A stretch of 64,000 nt of DNA from Salinarimonas sp. (GTDB taxonomy: Bacteria; Pseudomonadota; Alphaproteobacteria; Rhizobiales; Beijerinckiaceae): positions 248,001 to 312,000 of the forward strand of contig NZ_CP157794.1 in the NCBI RefSeq assembly GCF_040111675.1. The letters are read 5' to 3'. The notes beneath the pieces are model-generated. The model did no database searches. It saw nothing but the letters and a program-made list of their open reading frames with translations, and had not been told where the DNA came from. Each line of letters begins with the position of its first letter. The first letter of the stretch is position 1. The translations under genes were made by a program, and so were the position numbers. Below, in pieces: positions 57,599 through 64,000 of this stretch.

Positions 57599-60034
57599 AT
57601 GACCGTCGCCCACAAGACGCCGACCGCCGCCGCACCCCTCGCCAGCCTCGATTTCGAGGTCGAGGAGATGACCTGCGCGTCCTGCGTCCGCCATGTCGAG
57701 CGCGCGGCCGGCGCCCTGCCGGGCGTCGCCGGCGTCTCCGTCAATCTCGGCGCCGAGCGCGTGTCGGTGGACTTCGACCCCCGCCAAGTCGGCGCCGCCG
57801 CGATCGCGCAAGCCATCGACGACGCCGGCTACGAGCCGAAGCTGCGCACGATCGAGCTCGCGGTGGAAGGCATGACCTGCGCCTCCTGCGTCGCGCGCAT
57901 CGAGACGGCGCTGAAGGCGACGCCGGGCATCGTCGAGGCCAGCGTCAACCTCGGCAACGAGCGCGCCCGCGTCACCGGCCTCGGCCGCGACCTCGAGAGC
58001 GCCGCGCGCCTCGCCATCGAGGAAGCGGGCTACGAGGCGAAGCCGATCGCCGACGAGGCCGAGACGACCCGCGAGGCGGCGATCGCCGAGGCCGAGCGGC
58101 GCGAGCGCACGCAGGTCGCGATCGGCGTCCTGCTGACGCTCCCCCTCGTCCTGCCGATGCTCGCCATTCCCTTCGGCGTGCACTGGATGCCGCCCGGCTG
58201 GGTGCAGTTCCTGCTGGCGACGCCGGTGCAGTTCTGGCTGGGCTGGCGCTTCTACAAGGCGGGTTTCAAGGCGTTGAAGGCCGGCTCCGGCAACATGGAC
58301 CTGCTCGTCGCCATCGGCACGAGCGCGGCCTACTTCCTGTCGGTCTACGTGCTGCTGACGGCCTCCGGCCACCACATGCCGGAATACTATTTCGAAGCGT
58401 CGGCCGTGATCATCACGCTGGTGCTGCTCGGCAAGCATCTCGAGGCCCGCGCCAAGCGCAAGACGGCCGACGCCGTGCGCGCGCTGATGGCGCTGCGGCC
58501 CGACACGGCCCGCATCCGCCGGCCCGACGGATCCGAGGTCGAGGTGCCGGTCTCGGATGTCGCCCGCGGCGACGTCGTCGTCGTGCGGCCCGGCGAGCGC
58601 GTGCCCGTCGACGCGACGATCCGCGAGGGCGCGTCCGAGATGGACGAGAGCATGGTCACGGGCGAGAGCCTCCCCGTCCTGCGCGAGCGGGGCGCGCCGA
58701 TCATCGGCGGCTCGGTGAACGGCACGGGCGTCCTCGCCGCCGAGGCGACCGCGGTGGGCGCCGACACGACGCTCGCGCGCATCGTGCGCCTCGTCGAGAA
58801 CGCCCAGGCCTCGAAGGCGCCGATCCAGAAGCTGGTCGACCGGGTGGCGGCGATCTTCGTGCCCGTCGTGGTCGCGATCGCGATCCTCACCTTCGCGGCC
58901 TGGTTCTGGGCGACGGGGAACCTCGAGCTCTCCATCGTCACGGCGGTGGCCGTGCTCGTCATCGCCTGCCCCTGCGCGCTCGGCCTCGCCACGCCCGCCG
59001 CGATCATGGCCGGCACCGGCGCCGCCGCCCGCGGCGGCGTGCTGATCAAGGACGCCGAGAGCCTCGAGCGCGCCAAGGCCATCCGCGCCGTGGCCTTCGA
59101 CAAGACCGGCACCCTCACCGAGGGCAGGCCCGAGCTCGCCGAATTCGAGGCGCTCGACGGCGACCGCGCCGCCGCGCTCGGCATCGCCGCCGCGCTCCAG
59201 GCCGGCAGCGAGCATCCGCTCGCCCGCGCCGTCGTCGACGCCGCCGTCGCGGAGGGCGTCACCGTCTCCTCCGCCGCCGACGTGAAGGCGATCGCCGGCC
59301 GCGGGCTCGAGGGCCGCGTCGGCGAGGCCCGATACGCGGTCGGCAGCGCCCGGCATATGGGCGATCTCGGCCTCTCCCTGGACGCTGTGGCCGATCGGGC
59401 CGCCGCGCAGCAGGCGGAGGGCCGGTCGGTCTCCTACCTCGCCGCGCTCGGCGAGACGCCGCGCCTCGTCGCGCTCCTCGCCTTCGCCGACCTGCCGCGC
59501 CCGAGCGCCGCGGATGCGGTGGCGCGCCTGAAGGCCATGGGCATCACGAGCGTCATGGTCACGGGCGACAACAAGGGCTCCGCCCACGCGGTCGCCCGCG
59601 CCATCGGCGTCGACGAGGTCGTGGCCGAGGTGCTCCCCGAGGACAAGGCGCGCATCGTCTCCGAGCTGAAGATCCGCTTCGGCGAGGTCGCCATGGTCGG
59701 CGACGGCATCAACGACGCCCCCGCGCTCGTCGCGGCCGATCTCGGCATCGCCATGGGCTCGGGCACCGACGTCGCCATGGAGGCGGCCGGCGTCACCCTG
59801 ATGCGCGCCGACCCGGAAGCGGTGGCGGACGCCATCGAGATCGCCCGGGCGACCCAGGCGAAGATCCGCCAGAACCTGTTCTGGGCCTTCGCCTACAACA
59901 CGGCGGGCATCCCGCTCGCGGCGCTGGGCTTCCTCAGCCCGATCATCGCCGGCGCGGCCATGGCGTTCTCGAGCGTCTCGGTGGTCACGAACGCGCTGCT
60001 GCTGCGCCGGTGGAAGCCGGCCGGCGAGCGCTGA
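57599..60034 (+). CDS. copA: Copper-exporting P1B-type ATPase
   Basis: Exports Cu(I) from the cytoplasm; 811 residues. Two N-terminal metal-binding domains have C26-AS-C29 and C94-AS-C97 (MTCASC). The transmembrane copper site C457-P-C459 follows several helices, D501 in DKTGTLTEG is phosphorylated, EHPLA is the SEHPL loop and [24 protein letters not shown] closes the P domain. The ATG at 57599 has GGAG 8 bases upstream. An earlier ATG at 57527 lies inside the MerR-type promoter and is rejected. cueR follows after 15 bases. Confidence 0.97.
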   Translation: MTVAHKTPTAAAPLASLDFEVEEMTCASCVRHVERAAGALPGVAGVSVNLGAERVSVDFDPRQVGAAAIAQAIDDAGYEPKLRTIELAVEGMTCASCVARIETALKATPGIVEASVNLGNERARVTGLGRDLESAARLAIEEAGYEAKPIADEAETTREAAIAEAERRERTQVAIGVLLTLPLVLPMLAIPFGVHWMPPGWVQFLLATPVQFWLGWRFYKAGFKALKAGSGNMDLLVAIGTSAAYFLSVYVLLTASGHHMPEYYFEASAVIITLVLLGKHLEARAKRKTADAVRALMALRPDTARIRRPDGSEVEVPVSDVARGDVVVVRPGERVPVDATIREGASEMDESMVTGESLPVLRERGAPIIGGSVNGTGVLAAEATAVGADTTLARIVRLVENAQASKAPIQKLVDRVAAIFVPVVVAIAILTFAAWFWATGNLELSIVTAVAVLVIACPCALGLATPAAIMAGTGAAARGGVLIKDAESLERAKAIRAVAFDKTGTLTEGRPELAEFEALDGDRAAALGIAAALQAGSEHPLARAVVDAAVAEGVTVSSAADVKAIAGRGLEGRVGEARYAVGSARHMGDLGLSLDAVADRAAAQQAEGRSVSYLAALGETPRLVALLAFADLPRPSAADAVARLKAMGITSVMVTGDNKGSAHAVARAIGVDEVVAEVLPEDKARIVSELKIRFGEVAMVGDGINDAPALVAADLGIAMGSGTDVAMEAAGVTLMRADPEAVADAIEIARATQAKIRQNLFWAFAYNTAGIPLAALGFLSPIIAGAAMAFSSVSVVTNALLLRRWKPAGER

Positions 60035-60049
60035 GGGGAGGGCCGAGCC

Positions 60050-60439
60050 ATGAAGATCGGCGAAGCGGCCAAGCGCTCCGGCGTCTCGGCCAAGATGATC
60101 CGCTACTACGAGGAGATCGGCCTCTTGAAGCCCGCGGGGCGGGCGGGGAACTCCTACCGCGACTTCGACGACCGCGAGGTGCACGAGCTCGTCTTCATCC
60201 GCCGGGCGAGGGCGCTCGGCTTCTCCATCGACGAGATCACGCGGCTCCTCGCGCTGTGGCGCGACCGCGGGCGGCCGAGCCGGGAGGTGAAGCAGATCGC
60301 CGACCGGCACGTGGCCGAGCTGAAGACGCGCATCGCGGACCTGCAGGGCATGGTCGACCAGCTCGAGCATCTCTCGCATTGCTGCGCCGGCGACGATCGC
60401 CCGGACTGCCCGATCCTCGCCGATCTCGCCGAGGCCTGA
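60050..60439 (+). CDS. cueR: Copper-responsive MerR-family regulator
   Basis: 129-residue activator of copper export. The N-terminal helix-turn-helix is MKIGEAAKRSGVSAKMIRYYEEIGLL, followed by a dimerisation helix. The metal loop HCCAGDDRPDCPIL carries C112 and C120 at the same positions as the Cu(I) ligands of E. coli CueR. It sits downstream of copA on the same strand, 15 bases after its stop, and should act on the promoter at 57516-57546. Confidence 0.95.
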   Translation: MKIGEAAKRSGVSAKMIRYYEEIGLLKPAGRAGNSYRDFDDREVHELVFIRRARALGFSIDEITRLLALWRDRGRPSREVKQIADRHVAELKTRIADLQGMVDQLEHLSHCCAGDDRPDCPILADLAEA

Positions 60440-60670
60440 TCGCGATCCCGTGAACGGCGCTGCCCTGGCGCGGACCGGCGCGCCCCCGTAAAGCCGCATT
60501 CAGGATCGATTAACCCTGACCGAATCGTGATGCGGCGACGCGGATTCGCGCGCCTCCGGGTAAGGCTTCGTCAACCACGAGGGCCGAAGACGGGAGGGTG
60601 TGGCGGCGTTGCGCGAACGGGGCACGCCCGCGCCGCCGCACGATCGCAAGCCGAGGAGCTCACCCCCGCC

Positions 60671-61186
60671 ATGTTCGCGTCCGCCATGTCCTTCCGCGGC
60701 CTCCGGCTCGCCGCCGCGCTCGCCCTGACCCTCGGCGCCGCCGCCTGCGCCGCGACCCCGCCCGACGTCGACACGGCGCTCAACGGCGGCCCCGGCGCAC
60801 CCGGCGCGGCCACGCCCGGCTCGGCGCAGGACTTCACCGTCAACGTCGGCGACCGCGTCTTCTTCGAGACCGACCAGTCGACCCTCACGCCCACCGCCCA
60901 GGCGACGCTCGACCTCCAGGCCCAGTGGCTCGCGCGCTATCCGCGCTACGCGGTCCTGATCGAGGGGCACGCCGACGAGCGCGGCACGCGCGAGTACAAT
61001 TTCGCGCTCGGCGCCCGGCGCGCCCAGGCGGTGCGCGACTATCTCGCCGCCCGCGGCGTCGATGCCGGCCGCATCCGCACCGTCTCCTACGGCAAGGAGC
61101 GCCCCGTCGCCGCCTGCGCCGATCCGTCCTGCCAGTCGCAGAACCGCCGCGCGGTGACCGTGCTGGAGGGTGGCGCGGGGGTGTGA
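60671..61186 (+). CDS. pal: Peptidoglycan-associated lipoprotein Pal
   Basis: Outer membrane lipoprotein of the Tol-Pal system that binds peptidoglycan; 171 residues. The signal peptide ends at the lipobox GAAAC with C26 lipidated. The OmpA-like domain has VNVGDRVFFETDQSTLTPTAQATLDLQAQWLARYPRYAVLIEGHADERGTREYNFALGARRAQAVRDYLAARGV, the usual GHADERGT ligand-binding motif. Two starts are possible (60671 and 60686); the first keeps GAGGAG within reach. Followed by cpoB, as in other Tol-Pal loci; tolB lies outside this window if present. Confidence 0.95.
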   Translation: MFASAMSFRGLRLAAALALTLGAAACAATPPDVDTALNGGPGAPGAATPGSAQDFTVNVGDRVFFETDQSTLTPTAQATLDLQAQWLARYPRYAVLIEGHADERGTREYNFALGARRAQAVRDYLAARGVDAGRIRTVSYGKERPVAACADPSCQSQNRRAVTVLEGGAGV

Positions 61187-61296
61187 GCGCCGGCGCTCGC
61201 CGGAGCGCGAGCGGGGGCCGACCCGCCACATTTTGGCCCCCGCCGCCGTCTGTGGTATCGAACGAGCCACTCCCCACAGATCGGCCTTCCATCCCG

Positions 61297-62211
61297 ATGC
61301 GATTCGCCCCCCCCGTTCCCGCGCGCGCCTTCGCCCTCGCGGCCCTGTGCCTCACCGGTCTCGTCGCCGGCCTCCTCGCCGTCGCGCCCGGCGCGCGCGC
61401 GCAGAGCGCGAGCGAGATCGTGCTGCGTCTCAACCAGCTCGAGGAGACGGTGCGCAGCCTCTCCGGCCAGGTCGAGGAGCTGCAGTTCGAGAACCGGCAG
61501 CTGCGCGACCAGCTCTCGCGCCTGCAGCAGGACGTCGACTTCCGCTTCGACGAGCTCGGCGCGCCGCCCTCGACCCTTCCGCCGCCGGGCCAGGACGCGA
61601 CGGGGCAGCGCTCCGACGCGTTCGACCCGACGGCGAGCCCCTCGGCGGCCGGCGCGCCGCAGCCGCTCGGCACGACGACGCCCTCCGCGCCGCTGGCCGG
61701 CGTCGAGGCGCCTCCGCCGGAGGGCGGCGGCGCGCCGCTCGACATCGCCGCGATCCTGCGCGGCGAGGCGCCCCTCCCCTCGGTGGAGCCGCGCACCGGC
61801 CCCTCCATCGCCGCCACCGGCACCGAGGACCCGCGCTTCGACTACGAGAGCGCCTACGCCTACCTGCTGCAGCGCCAGTACGAGCGCGCCGAGATGGGCT
61901 TTCGCCAGTTCCTCCAGTCGCATCCGCGCGACGCGCTGGTGCCGGAGGCGACCTTCTGGCTCGGCGAGACCTACGCCCAGCGCGGCCGCCATCGCGAGGC
62001 GGCCGAGCAGTTCCTGAAGGTCGCGACCGAGCACGAGGAGAGCGCCAAGGCGCCCGAGGCCATGCTCAAGCTCGGCACCTCGCTGATCGAGCTCGGCGCC
62101 CGCGAGCAGGCCTGCGCCACCTTCTCCGAGCTGACGCGCCGCTACGACGACGCCGCCTTGCCGGTGCGCGAGGCGGTGGAGCGCGAGCGCCGGCGCGCCT
62201 CCTGCGCCTGA
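61297..62211 (+). CDS. cpoB: Tol-Pal accessory protein CpoB (YbgF)
   Basis: Periplasmic protein linking Tol-Pal with peptidoglycan synthesis at division; 304 residues. After a signal peptide (FALAALCLTGLVAGLLAVAP, cleavage near ARAQ) comes a coiled coil (LNQLEETVRSLSGQVEELQFENRQLRDQLSRLQQDVDFRFDE, residues about 44-87), a proline-rich linker, and TPR repeats (YESAYAYLLQRQYERAEMGFRQFLQSHP, PEATFWLGETYAQRGRHREAAEQFL, APEAMLKLGTSLIELGAREQACATF). This is the CpoB/YbgF architecture. Confidence 0.93.
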   Translation: MRFAPPVPARAFALAALCLTGLVAGLLAVAPGARAQSASEIVLRLNQLEETVRSLSGQVEELQFENRQLRDQLSRLQQDVDFRFDELGAPPSTLPPPGQDATGQRSDAFDPTASPSAAGAPQPLGTTTPSAPLAGVEAPPPEGGGAPLDIAAILRGEAPLPSVEPRTGPSIAATGTEDPRFDYESAYAYLLQRQYERAEMGFRQFLQSHPRDALVPEATFWLGETYAQRGRHREAAEQFLKVATEHEESAKAPEAMLKLGTSLIELGAREQACATFSELTRRYDDAALPVREAVERERRRASCA

Positions 62212-62222
62212 GGCGCCCCGCC

Positions 62223-63236
62223 ATGGGGGAGCGTGAAGACGCGCCGCTCTCGGACGCCGAGGCGAATGCGCGCCTCGCGCCGCTCCTCGCCGAGCGCGCC
62301 GAGACCGGCCTTCTCCTCGCCGTCTCCGGCGGCCCCGATTCCGTCGCGCTGATGCGTCTCGCCGCGCCGCTCGCCCGCGACGCCGGCGCGCGCCTGTCCG
62401 TCGCCACCGTCGATCACGGCCTGCGCGAGGGCTCCGCCGCCGAGGCCGAGACCGTCGCCCGATGGGCCCGCGACGCCGGCCTGCCGCATCGGACCCTCGC
62501 CTGGACGGGCGAAAAGCCGCATGCCGGCCTCCAGGACGCCGCCCGCGCGGCGCGCTACGCCCTCCTCGCGGTCCATGCCCGGGAGATCGGCGCCGGCGCC
62601 CTCGCCACCGCGCATCACCGCGACGACCAGGCCGAGACCGTCCTCATGCGCCTCGCCGCCGGCTCCGGCATCGCCGGGCTCGCGGGCATGCGCGCCCGCG
62701 CCGACCTCGACGGCCTCGTGCTGGCGCGGCCCTTCCTCGACCTGCCGAAGGCCCGCCTCGTCGCCACCTGCCGGGCGCGGGGCTGGCCCCACGTCGAGGA
62801 CCCGTCCAACGCGGCCGCGCGCTTCGCCCGGGCGCGCCTGCGCGGAATCGCCCCGCTGCTGGCGGCCGAGGGGCTCGACGCCGCGCGGCTCGCCCGCCTC
62901 GCCGGTCGCGCCGCCCGCGCCGACGACGCCCTCGAGGCCGCGACGGAGGCGGCCTTCGCGCGTATCCGGATCGGCGAGGCCCCGCTTCTCCTCGACGCAG
63001 GGCTCCTGCGCGCCGAGCCGGAGGAGATCGCCCTGCGCGTCCTCGCCCGCGCGTTGCGCGAGGCGGGCGGCGGCGTCGGCTACGATCGTTTGCTGCGTCT
63101 CGAAGCTCTGTGGGCGCGGCTCGCCCCGGCGCTCGACGCGAACGCGCCCTTCCGGGCGACTCTCGCGGGCGCCCTCGTCGACGCCGCCGGGGGCCGCATC
63201 CGCGTCGCGCCCGAGCCGCCGCGGCGGCATCGCTGA
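62223..63236 (+). CDS. tilS: tRNA(Ile)-lysidine synthase
   Basis: Modifies the anticodon C34 of tRNA-Ile2 to lysidine, making it read AUA; 337 residues. The PP-loop S35-GGPDS40 is at the N-terminus (LLLAVSGGPDSVALMRL), with VATVDHGLREGSAAEAE, TAHHRDDQAETVLMRLAAGSG and RPFLDLPKARLVATCRARGWPHVEDPSN following. The C-terminal domain is shorter than in E. coli. It starts 11 bases after cpoB and is followed by ftsH, the alphaproteobacterial order. Confidence 0.95.
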   Translation: MGEREDAPLSDAEANARLAPLLAERAETGLLLAVSGGPDSVALMRLAAPLARDAGARLSVATVDHGLREGSAAEAETVARWARDAGLPHRTLAWTGEKPHAGLQDAARAARYALLAVHAREIGAGALATAHHRDDQAETVLMRLAAGSGIAGLAGMRARADLDGLVLARPFLDLPKARLVATCRARGWPHVEDPSNAAARFARARLRGIAPLLAAEGLDAARLARLAGRAARADDALEAATEAAFARIRIGEAPLLLDAGLLRAEPEEIALRVLARALREAGGGVGYDRLLRLEALWARLAPALDANAPFRATLAGALVDAAGGRIRVAPEPPRRHR

Positions 63237-63266
63237 CCCGGACCCGCGTCGCGAGGGCGCAGAAAT

Positions 63267-63290
63267 GCCGCAGGAGCGCCCTCCTGCGGC
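63267..63290 (+). terminator. Stem-loop after tilS
   Basis: GCCGCAGGAG (63267-63276) and CTCCTGCGGC (63281-63290) are perfect reverse complements around a 4-base loop. It lies 30 bases after the tilS stop and 10 bases before the -35 of the predicted ftsH promoter. There is no T-run after it (CGGTTCC), so termination may be partial. Confidence 0.5.
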
Positions 63291-63299
63291 CGGTTCCAC

Positions 63300-63328
63300 T
63301 TGGCACGCAAGACGCGCGCACCTAGATT
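63300..63328 (+). promoter_or_regulatory. Predicted promoter of ftsH
   Basis: TTGGCA (63300-63305), a 17-base spacer and TAGATT (63323-63328) form a good housekeeping sigma-factor promoter about 90 bases before ftsH. The flanking CTTGGCA and CACCTAGAT also resemble the CTTG...-type heat-shock sigma-32 promoter, which would suit ftsH; the two cannot be separated by eye. Confidence 0.5.
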
Positions 63329-63418
63329 GAGGCTTGCGAGCGTCTCCTGTCGGGCGAGGGCTCGCGGCAGGCCCGCCGAAGAGCGGCACGCACACAGCCC
63401 GGCGACGAACGGACCGCG

Positions 63419-64000
63419 ATGAACCCGAACTTCAGAAACTTCGCCCTGTGGGTCATCATCTTCCTGCTGGTGCTCGCGCTCGTGACGCTGTTCCAGTCGC
63501 CGAGCCAGCGCGTCCAGGGTCGCGAGATCGCCTACAGCCAGCTGCTGACGGCCGCCGAGTCGGGCCGCATCTCGTCCGTCACCATTTCCGGCAACGAGGT
63601 CACCGGCGTCTACCAGGACGGCACGGCCTTCTCCACCTACGCGCCCGAGGACGCCACGCTCGTCCCGACGCTGCAGGAGAACGGCGTGCAGATCAACGCG
63701 CGCCCGCCCCAGGACAACACGCCCTGGTTCATCGCGCTCCTGATCAACTGGCTGCCGATCCTGATCTTCATCGCCGCCTGGATCTTCCTGTCGCGCCAGA
63801 TGCAGTCCGGCGCGGGCCGCGCCATGGGCTTCGGCAAGTCGAAGGCCAAGCTGCTGACGGAGGCGCACGGGCGCGTCACCTTCGACGACGTCGCCGGCAT
63901 CGACGAGGCCAAGGAGGATCTCCAGGAGATCGTCGAGTTCCTGCGCGATCCGCAGAAGTTCCAGCGCCTCGGCGGGCGCATCCCGCGCGGCGTGCTGCTC
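63419..64000 (+). CDS. ftsH: ATP-dependent zinc metalloprotease FtsH (3' end outside window)
   Basis: Membrane-anchored AAA+ protease controlling quality of membrane proteins and LpxC/sigma-32 levels. The first 194 residues are visible: transmembrane helix about 7-25 (NFALWVIIFLLVLALVTLF), the periplasmic domain with REIAYSQLLTAAESGRISSVTISGNEVTG, a second helix at about 102-122 (WFIALLINWLPILIFIAAWIFL), then MGFGKSKAKLL and VTFDDVAGIDEAKEDLQEIVEFLRDP, the start of the AAA domain. The window ends before the Walker A and HEXXH motifs. Confidence 0.96.
   Translation, partial: MNPNFRNFALWVIIFLLVLALVTLFQSPSQRVQGREIAYSQLLTAAESGRISSVTISGNEVTGVYQDGTAFSTYAPEDATLVPTLQENGVQINARPPQDNTPWFIALLINWLPILIFIAAWIFLSRQMQSGAGRAMGFGKSKAKLLTEAHGRVTFDDVAGIDEAKEDLQEIVEFLRDPQKFQRLGGRIPRGVLL

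Noticed and set aside
56615-60499. 1294-codon open frame on the minus strand opposite copA
   Set aside because: It is the antisense shadow of copA-cueR and the CAP gene; the composition is typical of high-GC antisense frames (arginine, histidine, aspartate rich) and has no domain.

Overview
The window is about 64 kb of very GC-rich chromosomal DNA (roughly 70 % G+C by eye) from an alphaproteobacterium, most likely a member of the Hyphomicrobiales (Rhizobiales). The evidence is gene order and family content: nuoN-birA-rnj-mce-DUF1467, cysQ-DUF4170-DUF374-waaA-lpxK, flgB-flgC-fliE-flgG-flgA-flgI and pal-cpoB-tilS-ftsH are alphaproteobacterial blocks, and DUF2093, DUF4170, DUF1467 and a DUF6101-like protein are families of this class. 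A Methylobacteriaceae or Salinarimonadaceae relative would fit, but I cannot fix the genus. I recognised no rRNA, tRNA, CRISPR array, prophage or insertion sequence. Most long antisense ORFs are artefacts of high GC.

Layout. 1-4.7 kb: end of the complex I operon (nuoN, cut by the window edge), biotin ligase, RNase J, methylmalonyl-CoA epimerase, a DUF1467 membrane protein and a truncated haemoglobin. 4.8-10.1 kb: cysQ and lipid A/Kdo genes (acyltransferase-like, waaA, lpxK). 10.2-10.9 kb: a HigBA-like toxin-antitoxin pair with its promoter. 11-18.2 kb: DUF302 protein, xseA, a flavin reductase, two tiny genes, a ketopantoate reductase-like enzyme, an AidB-like acyl-CoA dehydrogenase and a LysR regulator. 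18.2-22.6 kb: glycolate oxidase glcDEF, with a perfect palindrome next to lysR and a 189-bp inverted-repeat element splitting glcE from glcF. 22.6-29.9 kb: MscS channel, TadG-like pilus protein with a VWA domain, a UDG-like glycosylase, a CoA transferase, a secreted protein with five internal repeats, and an EEP-family enzyme. 29.9-36.6 kb: ABC exporter, DUF6916 protein, a large exported TPR-CHAT protease-like protein with a low-GC core, and two divergent envelope proteins. 36.6-40.2 kb: flagellar rod/P-ring operon. 40.3-45.2 kb: radical SAM enzyme with a LexA-type box upstream, a glycosyltransferase-like protein, moaB, a double SnoaL-like protein and an orphan PD-(D/E)XK nuclease-like gene. 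45.3-52.4 kb: acs, anmK, envelope small proteins, a PEP mutase-family protein, and a nucleotidyltransferase preceded by a 42-bp palindrome. 52.4-57.5 kb: a Rieske demethylase pair (gbcAB-like) divergent from glutathione-dependent formaldehyde dehydrogenase, then a duplicated CAP-domain protein. 57.5-60.4 kb: copA-cueR with a recognisable MerR-type promoter. 60.6-64 kb: pal, cpoB, tilS and the start of ftsH, which is cut by the window edge.

Functional links. The gbcAB-like enzyme would release formaldehyde that the divergent class III alcohol dehydrogenase can oxidise. CueR should activate copA through the 19-bp-spacer promoter. The LysR protein probably controls itself and/or glcDEF. The strongest candidates for undescribed biology are the exported TPR-CHAT protein with its divergent envelope pair, the 69-residue tandem-repeat secreted protein, the palindrome-controlled nucleotidyltransferase, the PD-(D/E)XK orphan, and the possible Shine-Dalgarno-masking hairpin in front of flgB.
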